A DNA stretch of 64,000 nucleotides from positions 104,342,823-104,406,822 of the forward strand of contig NC_064822.1 of assembly GCF_024166365.1 (NCBI RefSeq). Reading direction: 5' to 3'. The DNA comes from Elephas maximus indicus (lineage: Eukaryota; Chordata; Mammalia; Proboscidea; Elephantidae). Of the stretch, positions 12,709 to 29,645 are shown in pieces. A model generated the notes under the pieces. That model saw nothing but the letters and a program-made list of their open reading frames with translations. It did no database searches and was not told where the DNA came from. The stretch's first letter is position 1; each line of letters begins with the position of its first letter. A program made the translations under genes and the position numbers.

Positions 12709-12711
<3 letters not shown>
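12677..12711 (-). terminator. FKBP11: FKBP11 stop codon overlapping AATAAA, followed by a genomic oligo(A) tract
   Basis: On the minus strand the last codon AAA is followed by the stop TAA (12711-12709). The AATAAA signal (12710-12705) overlaps the last two bases of that stop. Directly downstream are 23 adenines (T-run on the plus strand, 12677-12699). The 3' UTR would be only about 10-30 bases long. Confidence 0.75.
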
Positions 12712-15787
<3,076 letters not shown>

Positions 15788-16054
15788 GACTGAACGCGGG
15801 GCAGGGCACCGGGGTGGGCACCAGGACAGGTTGCTCGGCTGGCGGTGACTAGGACAGCGTTCCCTCAAGCGCCCAGGCCAGACTGGACGGGGCGGGCCGC
15901 AACGCGCTAGCTCCTCCTCCCGCAGCCCTTCCTCCACCTTGTCCCCACCTCCTGGAGGGAGGAGGCTTCAGGGAGCTCTCCCTACCCTCTAGGATCCAGA
16001 GGTCGCAGATTCTGACCGTCCGTTAGCCGTTCTGTTCCACAGCGAGGGGCTGGG

Positions 16055-16240
16055 TCACATAACAGCACCCTTTATGATTACCTACTATGCCAGGCGCTTG
16101 TCTCTAGTCCTAAGACCCACCCTGAAAAGTAGGCATAATTGTTTCCATTTTACAGATAAGAAACTGGGTGTTCAGGGAACTTGCCCAAGGTCATTTAGCT
16201 AGGTGGTGACAGAGAACTGAGTCCAGCATGTCAGCTCTTG
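16055..16240 (-). repeat. MIR SINE
   Basis: Antisense MIR upstream of FKBP11. The plus strand shows TACTATGCCAGGCGCTTG, CATTTTACAGATAAGAAACTG and ACTTGCCCAAGGTCATTTAG in the right order. About 180 bases, diverged as expected for this old family. Confidence 0.85.
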
Positions 16241-16589
16241 GCTCTTTCCTCTAAGCAATGTGTCTCCTCACACCTACCCTGGTTGTGTCTGGCTTGCCCA
16301 CTCAACCCTAGTTGTCACAGGTGGCATCCCTCTCCCACCTTCACCCCTTCAGTTTGGTTGCTGGAGGTCCTATATTCAAAACGAGGCAGGGAGCTGTCCT
16401 ATCCCTTTGTACGTTAGAAAGCTAAAAGAGCGAGGGACCATTTTCCTTTCAGAATGCTGTGAATCCCTGCTTTTTTCTTCCAACATTACCTTTCTTCTTT
16501 CGTCGACGAATTTCTCAAAACAAGAGGAATAACCTTTTGTGTAAGGACTTCCGTTTTTAAAAGGGTTTTGAAATTATTTCATGTGATCC

Positions 16590-17035
16590 TATCAGTCCCC
16601 TTCTGCATGATTTAAACTCTCACTACCTACTCAGGCCTTGGCATCTGGATTCTCCTTCCTCAAAAGTCATCAGTGAGATCATAAAACACCAAATTCATGG
16701 GTCATTATTTCTTGGTCCTTATCCTCTTCAGCATCTCTCTAGTATTTGATACCATTGAGCCCTGACCGCCCTCCCAAGCTCTAGACACGACTACCTACTG
16801 GGTATCTCCACCTGGGTGTTTGGCCTGCACTTCAAATTCAACATGCCAAAACTGTATACAGTCCTTGTCCTCCGTCCATCCCACCTGCCACAACGGAGAT
16901 TCCCTCCCATTTCTTCTCGTCAGCAGTTTGATTCTTCTCTCATCTCCCATATCTAAACAGTCTTCTTCAGATTCCATCTCCACAGTCTCTCCAGCCTTTC
17001 CTTTCCATTCCCATGGCTACCATCTTAATTAAGCC
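16590..17035 (+). repeat. LINE-2 fragment
   Basis: Sense LINE-2 (CR1-like) sequence from the C-terminal coding region. The blocks CTGGGTATCTCCACCTGGGT and TCAACATGCCAAAACTG match the order in L2 consensus as I remember it. It probably continues in the second piece at 17635-18320; other repeats separate them. Confidence 0.65.
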
Positions 17036-17069
17036 TTCATCCTCTCTTTTCAATTGTTTAAAAAAAAAA

Positions 17070-17216
17070 AAAAATCCTCAGCAGGAGGGGATTTCTGGGA
17101 TAATAGAAATCTTGATAGCAATGTGGGTTACATGGGTGTATATACATTTGTCAGCACTTGCCCATGCAAATTATACCTCAATTTTTTTTTTAAAGGAAAC
17201 ATTTTAAAACAAAAAT
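17070..17216 (+). repeat. L1M-like 3' end fragment
   Basis: Contains GTGGGTTACATGGGTGTATA and CAAATTATACCTCAATTTTT, the closing block of the 3' UTR of old L1M elements, ending in an A/T-rich tail. Short and diverged. Confidence 0.5.
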
Positions 17217-17221
17217 AAAAG

Positions 17222-17610
17222 CATATTTCCAAGCCTCCCCTAAAGCTGAGTATGGCCATGTGCCTAAGTTCTGGCCAATAAGACATAAACAGAAGTGTTG
17301 AAAGTATTGTCTTAAGCTTCTAGGAAGGCTCCTTAAAGGGAACTAGTTCAGCTAGGACATGTATCATTGTGTGCTCTCCCCCATCTCCCTTCCTTCCTCC
17401 TTTCTGTCTCCTGCATTGTAGATGAGAGACTTAAACTCCTCATATTAGACCATGAGGCCAACGATGAGGATGGAAGCTATGTCCCAGGATGGTGAAGCAA
17501 AAAGACAGAAGCCTAAGTCCCCAGCCCTGGGCTGCCTATCACCAAGCACCTTTTAACTGAGGCAGAAGTAAACATATTGTTTAAAAAATTTTTTTAAAGT
17601 ACTGGACACC
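17222..17610 (+). repeat. Unclassified old interspersed repeat, copy 1
   Basis: The layout is shared with 33695-34280: CAATAAGA near the start, a purine block with ACCATGAGG in the middle, GCAGA or GCAAAAAGACAGAAGCC later, and an A/T-rich end. I recognise the pattern as a mammalian interspersed repeat but cannot name the family with confidence. Confidence 0.45.
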
Positions 17611-17634
17611 TCATCACCAACCTTTCCCCACTTT

Positions 17635-18320
17635 ACCCCATTCTGTACACTGCTGCTATGTGCATAGCTTCAGTCATGTCACCTAACCCCTAAAAAGTCT
17701 GTCATGGCTCCACATTGCACGCTGAGTAAAATCCAGACCCCTTGGCACGGCAATTAAGCACTTCCACCATCTGGCCCTAAACTTAACCCACTGCTGTTGA
17801 GTCGATTCCGACTCATAGCGACCCTATTGTTGGCTTTAGTTCCATTAAACCAAAGGCCTCTTAAAGTCAGGAATCTCTCATTTCCATATCCTCATTGCCT
17901 AGTATGGTGTCTCACACATAGGAGATGCTAGATAAATGTTTATGGAATTGAACTAAATGCCCTTCCTGCTCAAGGCCTGTGATCTGGCATTACCGTGTGT
18001 TTCTATCTCTGGGCCCTGGCTCATGCTCTTCCTTCACCTGTCAAGCTCCTTCGAGGCCAAGCTCAAATGCTACCTCCTCTGTGAAGTTCTGATCCTCTTA
18101 GCTTGAAGTGACATCTGTTTGAACTTCGTGGTATACTTTCAGGGTCATTATTATATTCTTCCTTGCATTGAAGTTATTTGTGTATGTCCCACTCCCTCCT
18201 CATCTTCCCCCAAAGTCCTCCCCTGCTCACTGACAGCAAGGACAAGGTTATGGTCAGGTCTGTAGCCCCGTAAGTCCTAGCTGCACAGTGTCCTCCATAT
18301 AAGATTCTAGACAAATGTTT
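17635..18320 (+). repeat. LINE-2 3' fragment with SINE insertion
   Basis: Sense LINE-2 3' end. GTCATGGCTCCACATTGCAC, CATCTGGCCCTAAAC, GCCAAGCTCAAATGCTACCT and CTCTGTGAAGTTCTGATCC follow the L2 order. A short antisense AfroSINE piece (17782-17832) interrupts it. Confidence 0.7.
17782..17832 (-). repeat. AfroSINE 3' fragment
   Basis: The plus strand reads ACCCACTGCTGTTGAGTCG then ATTCCGACTCATAGCGACCC, the antisense of the AfroSINE tail. Only about 50 bases are present, so the copy is heavily 5'-truncated. It lies within the LINE-2 copy. Confidence 0.7.
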
Positions 18321-18689
18321 TATTTTGAATACTACAAAAAACTGAGAAACCACTAAAAAGGTAGGTCTAACTACACTAACATGGGAAATCTGTAAGACAA
18401 AAACTCTTATGTGAAAAAAGCCAGTAGCAGGAAAACAGATAGCGAGATGAGCCCATTTTTATATAAGTCTTTCCCTAAGTGTAGATACAATACATTTAGA
18501 AAAAGAACTAGCTGTGGTGGTTACCTTTAGGGGTGAGAAGATTAGGGGGAACAAGTTTCACATTTTGCTCTGTACATTGATGTATTGTTTGTATCTTTTA
18601 AAATACAAATTATTTTGGTTACAAAAATATTTTTTAAATTAAATATTAAACAAATGAGCAAGATACACAAAAATACAAGGGAAATGTGT

Positions 18690-19060
18690 GGGAGGTGTTG
18701 AATGAGTGGTGCTAACAGAGCTAAAGGAGCCAGAGTGGAGGGGGGAAAGTCCTGGTGGTTAGAGAGGTCATGGGCAGCTTTGTAGAGGAGATGAAGCTTG
18801 AGTTAGTTCCCAGAGGAAAAGAGGGATTTTTTAAACAAGTCAGAAATTCGGGTAAAGGCAGAGGGTCAGGTGTCTTGGAGACTAGTTTGGCAAAGTAAGG
18901 GATTTGTCCAGAAGAGACAGAGGTAGTCGAAGAAGGAAGGGCGGGCTTGTTGTGGAGTCTTAATGTCAGACTAAGGCAGTGGGAACCCAATGGAAGTTTC
19001 TGAGCAAAGGGGTGACAATGCATCCTGCACAGATGCATCAGCCGCATGGAATAAAATCAT
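18690..19060 (-). repeat. LINE-2 fragment, antisense
   Basis: A purine-rich stretch on the plus strand with GGGCAGCTTTGTAGAGGAGA, GGAAGTTTCTGAGCAAAGGG and GTGACAATGCATCC. This is the antisense of the L2 C-terminal region and 3' UTR. Protein-like open frames here are only echoes of the L2 reading frame. Confidence 0.6.
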
Positions 19061-20169
19061 AGAGTTGGAAAGCTACCATCCTGTCCAGGGTTGAGGCTTT
19101 GTTTGGGAACCTGAATGGGAAGAAGGAATGGGGGTGGAGTAGGAGGATAGTGGAAATGGAAAGAACTATTTAAGACAACATTATCTACCCACAGAGAACA
19201 GTACAAGCCCACCTCAACCCAGGTGGGACCAAGGGGAAAGGAGCTTTCTCCATGGGTCATGTTAGGAGGAACCTGAGGATACAGAAAGGTCTGATAGTTC
19301 TGTTAAGGGTAGGGGAGCTGGCCCAACCTGGCTGGAGGTACAACTTAATCTGAGGGCTACTCCTAGAAAAGCCTCCACCCTCAAAAATTTCTCTGTAAGA
19401 GAAACCTTACCATAGGTCCCTGCTTCCACGACTCAACAGGGCACCCACCATGCCCAGCTTGGTTAAGGACAACGATGCTTAGTCATTCACTCATTCATTC
19501 ATCAAGGTTGAGTGTCTATTACATACCCAATAGTGAGCAGTGCACTGCTTTTTAAATGTTTTTAATATGTTTATTATTAACAGGTTGTTAATAAATAAAA
19601 AGCCTAAGTCAGCATATGCAAATCTGAGTTCAAACTTTGAGGCCGTATTTTCAAGGGCGTGTATATATACCCTGACTGATTAGGTTTTCTTTTACATGTG
19701 GTTATGTACTCATTCATACAAGAATGAAGCAGCTGCCTCTCCCCCCAACTCCCCATTCTCTAGCCATTCTCTAGTATCCCATCAATGCAAGAGCTGGCAC
19801 AAGCAAAAACAGATTCCCCATCTCCCATCTGTAACCCACAGCCAAGAAATCACCCCTCTTTACTATATTCAGAACTCAGAAAGACTCTAGCAACCAAAAC
19901 CCTGAGACTCAGAGCCTCAAGCTAAGTCCTCTAACCCTTAAAAGGTCTTGTACTCAATTCTGCCCTAGGGTGGCTCTTATCAGTGTGTGGGATGGAGGGG
20001 CAGCAGTTGAGGGGTGCGGGTGGGATGTCTAAGAAAGATCATTCTCAACCCTCCTGCTGCTTAGCCTGGATTGACTAACCAGAACTACACAAAGACATCT
20101 CTCAATGTCCCTGGTTTAGAAGAAGGAAGATGCATACATAGAACTGGTCAGCTCAGGGCACAGAGAGCC
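19061..20169. other. Intergenic, no gene recognised
   Basis: Between FKBP11 and ARF3. I see no exon, RNA gene or clear repeat family. There is a mildly A/T-rich stretch at 19545-19620 and a TATATATACC string at 19661. Short open frames are random in codon use. Confidence 0.5.
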
Positions 20170-20502
20170 CTGTGTAAAGCAGAAACCAGTCAGAAAACAA
20201 AAACTCAAATATTGTTCCACTAATACAGAGTGAAGGACAGTGGTAAGACTGCACCCTGTCCAAGGCAGAAGACTCGTGAGACCCAGAAAAACAAGGCAGT
20301 TCTATAGAGTTCTGGCTCTCACAGGTTTCAGTGTACAGGTAAGTTCAGGGTTAACCCCTTTATAACCAGAGAAGCAAAATCACAAAGCCCTCACACTCTG
20401 GAGCCCAATTCTTTTAGGCTCCCCCCTGGGCTATGATAGGGAAAAGCAAGCAGTGTGAAGACAGGCCTAAGTTTTTCCATAACCTCTGTCCCCAGCCAAG
20501 TG
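20170..20502. repeat. Direct duplication, copy A
   Basis: About 333 bases repeated at 22649-22991 in the same orientation, offset 2479 bases. The right half (from CAGGTTTCAG to GCCCAATT) is identical by eye over roughly 90 bases. The left half, part of a mariner/Tigger-like miniature transposon, differs at about one base in ten. The left terminal repeat of that transposon is not recognisable in this copy. Confidence 0.85.
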
Positions 20503-22622
20503 ATCCACTCCACAAGGCTCAGCTCAGAAGCCAGATGTGCTCCTAAACTAAATCAGAAACTGTCTTCTGCAGCTCATGCTAAAATGACAAACACCGGTAG
20601 ACGCTCACCTTCAAGCCTTGATGGTGACCAGTCTCAACCAAGTTCCTCACTTCTAAACCTCCAACCACTGAGGCCCAAAGTGGTTTTGCTCCCCTTAGCC
20701 ATACTCAAGTCCTGGTCCTCTTTCCCCTCCCTCAGGTTCCCAGCAACCAAGGCTAGGAAACTCAATTAAATGAGAAACCTGCAAAGGAAAGAAGGCATCT
20801 GGATCCTATCACACCCCAGTGACCAGCATGATACCCCATTCCTCCATTTGCTGGGTTAGAGAGTAAGAGAGCTGGACTCTGGCCCTCCTACCTCCTCCCC
20901 TTCAGAACTGGAAGCAAGGCTACTCTTCATATCATGACTGCCTGTCCACAGACACCACTCCCTGCACTAAGCAGCAGCAGCAGAGGCAGGGGAACTTTCT
21001 CCTAGTTACTTGTACACCAACTCTCATTACCCACATGGTTTACCATGGGTATTCCAAATGATTCCAGAGCATGCCAGGAATGGATCCTAAGGCCCGTCCC
21101 ACTCTTAGCATAGGTGTGGGCATGTACAAGGTACTAAATCAATACTTGTCGATTTTCTGCTCTGACCAGTCTAGGCATCTGAACACGAAGTGGTGCAGTA
21201 AATCCCTGAAGTCTTCAGACCTGATACTTCTAGTCTGAGAATACATCAAGCTCATACCTCACTCATTATCCGTCACTCCCCCCATACTCTGGGATGAAAA
21301 AGAGGACAGCTTTGCTCTCCATCTCACTTGGGTCAATCCAATCGCTTCTGCTGGCCTTCTCCAAGCTCATTTTGGAATATCCTAAAGTGGACCTCGGGCC
21401 TGGGGCCTCTGCCAAGCCATGGCTGAATTATTCACATTCTGGAAAGGTGGAGTTGTGTTTGTTCTAAGAGCTAGATGCTAAGCATTTACCTCCCAGGCTG
21501 AGTACCCCCTCTTGCCTTCATGTCCCCCACAAAAAGGCTGGAAAGTTTATGCTACTGCCACAAGAGGGCTCCCTCTACCAACGCCTTCCTGGCATCCTAA
21601 ACTAAGTACTCTCCTCAAGTTGTTTAGGGGTCAAAAGACCCCTCCATTAGGCTAAATCCTCTCCATTATCATTATCTTATGAGAAGTTGTCTCTCTTGAA
21701 GGTATTTACTTACTACTTTACAAATAAAGCACTTGGAAAAAGTGCTCCTAACTTATCAGCAACTTGTCACCAAGCAGGACTTTGAAGAGCTTAAATTTGA
21801 GAAGCTTAGGAGGAGGAAAAGTATCCTGATTTTGAAGTGTCAGTGGGTAATGCTTGAAAGGTATGGGGCTGATAAAGGGATGTCTGGTTGGAGTAGCTTA
21901 AGGGCAGAAGCACTGGTCCTTCAGGGAAAATGGCTTATTAATAATAGGGAAAACTGGCAGGGGAGGCAGTAGGGAGGTGACTGAATACAAATTACATACT
22001 TTACACCAGTACTTGGGGCTCTCAAACTCATTATTTGCCTAAATTCTGCCCTTTCCCACAACAGCAAGATGGGCAGACCTCTGGCCTCAAAGCTTCAGAA
22101 AAGTGGCAAGGGGGGGCCTGCCTGGCTCACTCAGACCTCATCCACCCACCCCACCCCCCCATGCGGCACTATCCCTTTCTTTGCCTGGAGCCAGAGAGCA
22201 GTAGCAGGAGAGGAATACAACAGTGGTGGGAGTGGGATGGAGGCTTTATGAAAAAGGTCTTTTCCCTAAGACTCTTATGGAATCTCCCTGGATGAGGCTT
22301 GGCATCCTGACTATGGCGAACCACATGCCTGAAGTAGAGTTGCTGCAGGGCCATTAGTCATAAGGAAGATCTAGCTCCTCACACCACCCAGACCTCTACT
22401 GTTCATGCTTGTTCACTGCCAAAGTCCAGAACTGGGTGGGTGAGGGGGACTCTGATCTATGGATAAGCTGGTGTTATAGCAGTAACAGAGCAAACCCTGC
22501 TCCAACTGGAAGTACCTGCTAAGGAGGGTTGGGGAGATCCGAGAGTGGAGGCAATGTGAGGCACACCAAGCTCAGGGCCATCTAGCCACTGAAGTCCCTA
22601 AAGTCTATCAACAAGTGATAAA
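20503..22622. other. Intergenic, no gene recognised
   Basis: Spacer between the two duplicated segments, upstream (on plus coordinates) of the ARF3 3' end. It contains ordinary mixed sequence with short CAG and CA-rich runs. No exon with splice sites or conserved protein could be seen on either strand. Confidence 0.5.
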
Positions 22623-22624
22623 TA

Positions 22625-22812
22625 CAGTAAAACCTGCAAAAGCCAGAACCTGTGTAAGGCAGAAGCCTGTCAGAAAATGAAAACTCAAATATTTTCCACT
22701 AATATAGAGCAAAGGACAGTGCTAAGACTTCACCCTGTCCAAGGCAGAAAACTTGTGAGACCCAGAAAAACAAGGCAGTTCTGCAGAGTTCTGGCTCTCA
22801 CAGGTTTCAGTG
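22625..22812. mobile_element. Miniature Tc1/mariner (Tigger-like) DNA transposon
   Basis: A 188-base element with terminal inverted repeats. The left end is CAGTAAAACCTGCAAAAGCC; the right end is GGCTCTCACAGGTTTCAGTG, whose reverse complement aligns with the left end apart from a few changes and one shifted base. It is flanked by TA on both sides (22623-22624 and 22813-22814), the target preference of this superfamily. No transposase is coded. The element overlaps duplicated copy B. Confidence 0.7.
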
Positions 22813-22991
22813 TACAGGTAAGTTCAGGGTTAACCCCTTTATAACCAGAGAAGCAAAATCACAAAGCCCTCACACTCTGGAGCCCAATTTTTTTAGGCTC
22901 CCCTCTGGGCTTTTCTGGGCTATGATAGGGAAAAGCAAGCAGTGTGAAGACAGGCCTAAGTTTCCATAACCTCTCTCCCCTCAGCCAAGTG
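22649..22991. repeat. Direct duplication, copy B
   Basis: Partner of 20170-20502. This copy has the whole miniature transposon, including its left end, so it is likely the source. It also has an extra ten or so bases (GGGCTTTTCT) relative to copy A near 22905. Confidence 0.85.
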
Positions 22992-23130
22992 TTCCCTTTA
23001 CCCTTCTGCTGAGAGAAGGAACAGTCTGGAGTGAGGGACTAGAGACAGAACAGCCCTCACCATGAAACCACTGTCCCATGGCTGCTGCATATCAAGGATA
23101 AAGGTCTGCTCCAAAGCTCCATAAAACAAG

Positions 23131-23136
23131 TTTAAT
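23131..23136 (-). terminator. ARF3: ARF3 poly(A) signal ATTAAA
   Basis: TTTAAT on the plus strand, ATTAAA on the minus, in the context GGAAATTAAACTTG followed by a T-rich stretch. It is the best placed signal for a 3' UTR of the expected length; no AATAAA competes nearby. Confidence 0.6.
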
Positions 23137-23998
23137 TTCCAACCAGGGTCACAGTCATCGTGTATCCCACATTTTGAGCAAGGATAGAGAAGGTGAGTTA
23201 TTAAACATGTATAATCTACATTCCAGAGGAGAAAAAAAGAGAAAAACTAGTTCAGAACTGTAGTTACCACTGTAACACCACAAACTTTGTGGGGAGGGGG
23301 GTCCCCAGGGAGAAGAAAGGCTGGAACAAGGAAAAGAATAAAAGTAAACCCACCAGAAGGGGAGGAGGAGGGAGTGGACAAGAATGGAATGAAACTCCCA
23401 ATCCCAGAAGAGCTGCTAGGTGAATGGGAATGCAGAAAGGACCACCCCCCCACCCCCCCCACCCCCACTCCCTCCTGGGAATGGCCCTGCAAGGGCCTAG
23501 CAGCCAGGGATACTACCAAGATCACTTACTGCCCCCTGCTGGAAAGACCAGTGCCAAGGCCAACCTCCAAGGCTGCTTCCTAACACCCTCAGCCCCAAAG
23601 TGGTCCCAGGACCGCCAGAATACAAAGATGGGTGGGGGCCTGAAATGGGTAAAACCTATTTTGGACCGGCATCTAATTAGAGAGGGTGAGAGATGGAATG
23701 CAGCAGAAGAGGCACAGACCTCACCGACCACAAAGATAGAGTGGGGAACGAAACAAGAATAGGAAAGAGCAGGAAACAAAAAGTGTAGAAAAGAAATAAG
23801 GAGAGACAAACAGGCAGTAGCCGTGAATGAGCTGAGAAGGCAAAGGAGAGAGTTCAAGGAGGGGGAACAACAGGCTGGATGAAGAAAATCAGAGGAAAGA
23901 AAGAGGCAAAGAAAAAGTTTGGAAGGGAGCATCTGTGGGGTCTGGAGAGTGAATGCATTTTAAAGTGAAAGAGAACCTCCAGCCCCACCCCTGCCACC

Positions 23999-24048
23999 AC
24001 ACACCCACACACACACATATGCACACACACACCCACACCCACACACAG
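23999..24048. repeat. CA-rich microsatellite in the ARF3 3' UTR
   Basis: Interrupted (CA)n with CCCA variants over about 50 bases. In the ARF3 mRNA sense it reads as a GT-rich run. Confidence 0.85.
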
Positions 24049-25467
24049 GCCTAGAGAGCAAGGTACCTGCACACACCCACCGCATCCTGGTTAAGTAACA
24101 CACCACTAAATAAATGGCACTGAAGGAGATGCCCCGGAACCTCTCTTTCACAGTTCAATCTGGGGTGGGTGAAGGGATTACTGATCTGCCTGCTTTAGAC
24201 AAAGGGGGCAGGAAGTCTGGCTCCACGGAGGTGGGGCTTAGGAGAGCCTTTCTGGAAAAGGGCCCTTCAGCCACACTGTGGGGAGACCCTGGGCCCTGAC
24301 CTTAGGAGAAAGGTTATGGATGGCTGTCTTGGAGCTCAGGGCGCAGCCAGCACACACATGAGCCCACAGAGCAGCTACGGCTTCACAGAAACTGCAGAGG
24401 TCAGGACCCAGGCCAGGACCACAGACACAAGAGCCCCCTGTAGACACAGAGATCAGTAGCAGCAGCTTCTGAGTAACTACATAATAAAAGGCGGAGGAGC
24501 CTGCAGACCACTGCTGCCCACCAGCACCAACAACTACTTCAGGGTTCTATTTCCTCTACTCCAACCCCCAGAGCCATTTAGGGGAAATGGGCGAGGAGGG
24601 CAGGGGAATGGTGTTGGGATGGAGCAGGGAAGGACAGCAGGATGGTCTGAGGGCCTGGGAAAAGCATGGAAAATCTTCATCCTTTAGCACATCTTAGACT
24701 ACAAGAAGAGCTGGGGAACAAGGAGGTTGATCCTGAGGTCTGCTATGTCATTCCCACTCCCCAGCTCTGCATTAGACCTCCTAGTCAGCCCTGGACAGGC
24801 CAGCAGGACTACTAGGGTGATAAAACTTCTAATGGACAGATGAACCACCCAGCCCGCAAGATCGGAAGAGAAGGGTTGGGTGGGCTGGAGGGCAGGAAGG
24901 CAAGAGTGGGATTGGTCCATGCCTCGCCTTCGCCTAATAGTAAAAGAGAACGAAGATGGAAAACCTGAGGCCCTCCCTGCAGTGCCCTGGGTCCCAAACA
25001 CTTACCATGGGCTTGCTACCCCCACCATCCCCTCAAGCTCCTGAGGAACAGATCTAAGGATAGGGGGGGAAGGATCACTTGAACACTTTGGGCTGATAAG
25101 AGAGAGTGGGTTCCTCTCTCCTTCCCACTAACAAGGCAGAGCGGAATGGCATCTCCTTGAGAACAGCCACCTAGAGATAAATGTCACCTCCCTACCCTAA
25201 GTGGGGTGGGGAAAGGGGTACAAGAAAGAGGGTGATGGAGAACCCTTCATCTGTCCCATCACCTAGGAAAACTGCAGAGAGGAGAAAAACCAAGATTAGG
25301 GCAGTCTACCCTGACTAAAACCCTGCCATCTTCTTCCCTTTATCTTACAAACATGGGAGGGGCAGATGATAAGAGTAGAGTGGGCAGTGTCCTAGCTCCA
25401 AGCCCTGACTGCACTCCACCCCGTCCACCCTGCTCCCTGGCCCCCACATATATATATCTCTGTACTG

Positions 25468-25475
25468 TATATACA
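25468..25475 (-). promoter_or_regulatory. ARF3: Pumilio-type element TGTATATA in the ARF3 3' UTR
   Basis: The minus strand reads TGTATATA, fitting the UGUANAUA consensus for PUM1/PUM2 binding. Just downstream is ATATATATATGTG, so TGTATATA and ATATATAT can pair across CAGTACAGAG as a short hairpin. Binding is inferred from sequence only. Confidence 0.45.
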
Positions 25476-25961
25476 CGCGCACACATGCACGCACACACAG
25501 AGAGGCCCGTGCAATTTCCATGTAGAACAGGGAAAGGGTGACGAAGAAAGGGAAGGTAGGGAGTAGAAGAGGGGCTTGTGGGGACAGGGAAGGGACTCAG
25601 ATGCCAAGAACACAGCAACCAGAGCCAAACGAAGCATACGGAGAGAATACCCCACTCCATCCATCCCCCGAATCCTAGGAGGTGAGAGAGAGGGGGGCCA
25701 TCCCATGAAGCCAACAATCTTGTTTTTGTTTTAAATCCAGTAAATTGGAATGATTCATCATCAGGACAGCAACTGGGGAACTGGACTGGTCATGTCGATG
25801 GATGGGGAGGGGAGGGGGCAGGGGGCAGGAGAGGCAAGGCTCTTGCTGGGCATGCGGACATGATACCCAGGGCCCTGGCCACACTTGCAATGGGAAGGAA
25901 GGGGTAGGGAGACAGATGTGTCAGGGAAGGGTGGGGCAATCAGATAGGGCTGTCTGGCTCC

Positions 25962-28237
<2,276 letters not shown>

Positions 28238-28345
28238 TCATATAAACAGGGTTTTCCAAAATCATGGCCAGAGTCCACTCATGACAAGCTGAGAGCCTGA
28301 GGAGACTCTGAATACAAAGGCCCACTCAGACACATCTAGAGTCTT

Positions 28346-28505
28346 TGGGAGCACAGATAAAGCAGTGAACACTCAGGATCTCGGCTCTACCATTAATTTA
28401 ACTGTGTGACTTTGGCAGGTTACTTCACCTTTCCATATCTGCACCTGTAAGTCAAGGGCGTTGGACAAGATGATTTCTAAAGTCCCTTCAGTTCTGACAC
28501 TCTAC
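28346..28505 (+). repeat. MIR SINE, ARF3 intron 1
   Basis: Sense MIR: CTCGGCTCTACCATTAATTT, ACTGTGTGACTTTGGCAGGT, TACTTCACCTTTCC. These are the typical core blocks in order. Confidence 0.8.
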
Positions 28506-28979
28506 GGTATACCCCAAGGCGCTGTGGGAACATCATTAATGCCCCTCCCTCCCCTAACCTTACCCTGAGACTTCTAGAAAGGGTGGGAGAGGAGGAAGAG
28601 GAATGAGGAGTGGCTCTCTCTGTGACTCTCGACAAGGTTCAGGCTTGCCAGGTTCCCAAGGTTTATGCTCCCTGCTCTAATCGAGAGAATCTGTTCCCTT
28701 CCCATATTTCTGCAATTCCACCTTCTTTCTACACACCAAAATGAATGAGGGAGAAAGACACAGCAGCATTCCTAAGAGACTGATCTTTTCCACTCTGTAA
28801 AATGCCGACTCCTGAAGTTTTGCCTATTCACACTGAGACTGCACCCTTCACTCCTCAGCTGGGTAGATTCTCTTTTGCCTCTGCTGTGACCCATCCAAAG
28901 CAAGCTGCTCCACATACTCACCTACAGTGCGGTATTCCTACGTCCCCTGGTTCTTCCTTAACCCCTTTTAGTCCATTCT

Positions 28980-29645
28980 CCACATAGCAGCCAGAGGGAC
29001 TATAAAACCAAAATCAGGTCATGGTGCTCCTCTGTTCAAAACCCTCTCTTAGTTTCTCCCTTTCAGTGAAATCCAAAGCCCGTGCCACGGTCTACAGGGT
29101 CCTGCCCGATCTGTACTTTCCTACTTCTCCTGTCTCCTACCATTCTCTCCTTTGCTTACTCTGCTCCAGATTCCCCAACGCTTTTCTGCCTCTATGCTTT
29201 TGTACTTGCTAGTCCCTCTGCCTGGGATGATCCTCTCCCAGATAACCTTCATGGATTACTCGCTCACTTCCTTCAGGTGTCTATATGAATGTTACCTTAT
29301 CAATGAGTTCCTCCATAATCACCTATATAAAACACACACACACACACACACCACTTGCTACCCCATTTATCCCACTTTACTTCTCTTCATAGCACTTAAT
29401 ACCATCTGACATATTACATATCTGTTTCTTGCTGTACTGTCTTACTCTTCCTACTATGTCAACTCCTTGTCTACTTTGTTCACTTCTGTGTCCCCAGTAC
29501 CTAGAATACTGCCCAGCACATAACAATTGAATAACTGTCCTAGCTCCCAGAGTCTCTTCTGGCCTCTAGCAGCTCATTCAGGTTGGACACTTATGCCTGG
29601 TACATAGTAGGCTCTTAACAAATACCTGCTGAAAGAATGAAGGGG
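28980..29645 (+). repeat. LINE-2 3' end with (AC)n
   Basis: Sense L2 3' region. CAAAACCCTCTCTTAGTTTC, AAATCCAAAGCCCGTGCC, CTCTGCCTGGGATGATCC, CTGTGTCCCCAGTACCTAG and TGGTACATAGTAGGCTC occur in the L2 order, ending in AATGAA. A pure (AC) run of about 20 bases lies at 29331-29351. In ARF3 intron 1. Confidence 0.8.

Larger units (their letters stand above)
23115..25961 (-). other. ARF3: ARF3 3' untranslated region
   Basis: Minus-strand sequence from the ARF3 stop (25962) to an ATTAAA signal at 23136-23131. The length, about 2.85 kb, agrees with the long 3' UTR known for mammalian ARF3. It holds CA-rich runs at 23999-24048 and 25470-25500 and a Pumilio-type site. Open frames within it on both strands have no support. 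Confidence 0.7.
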
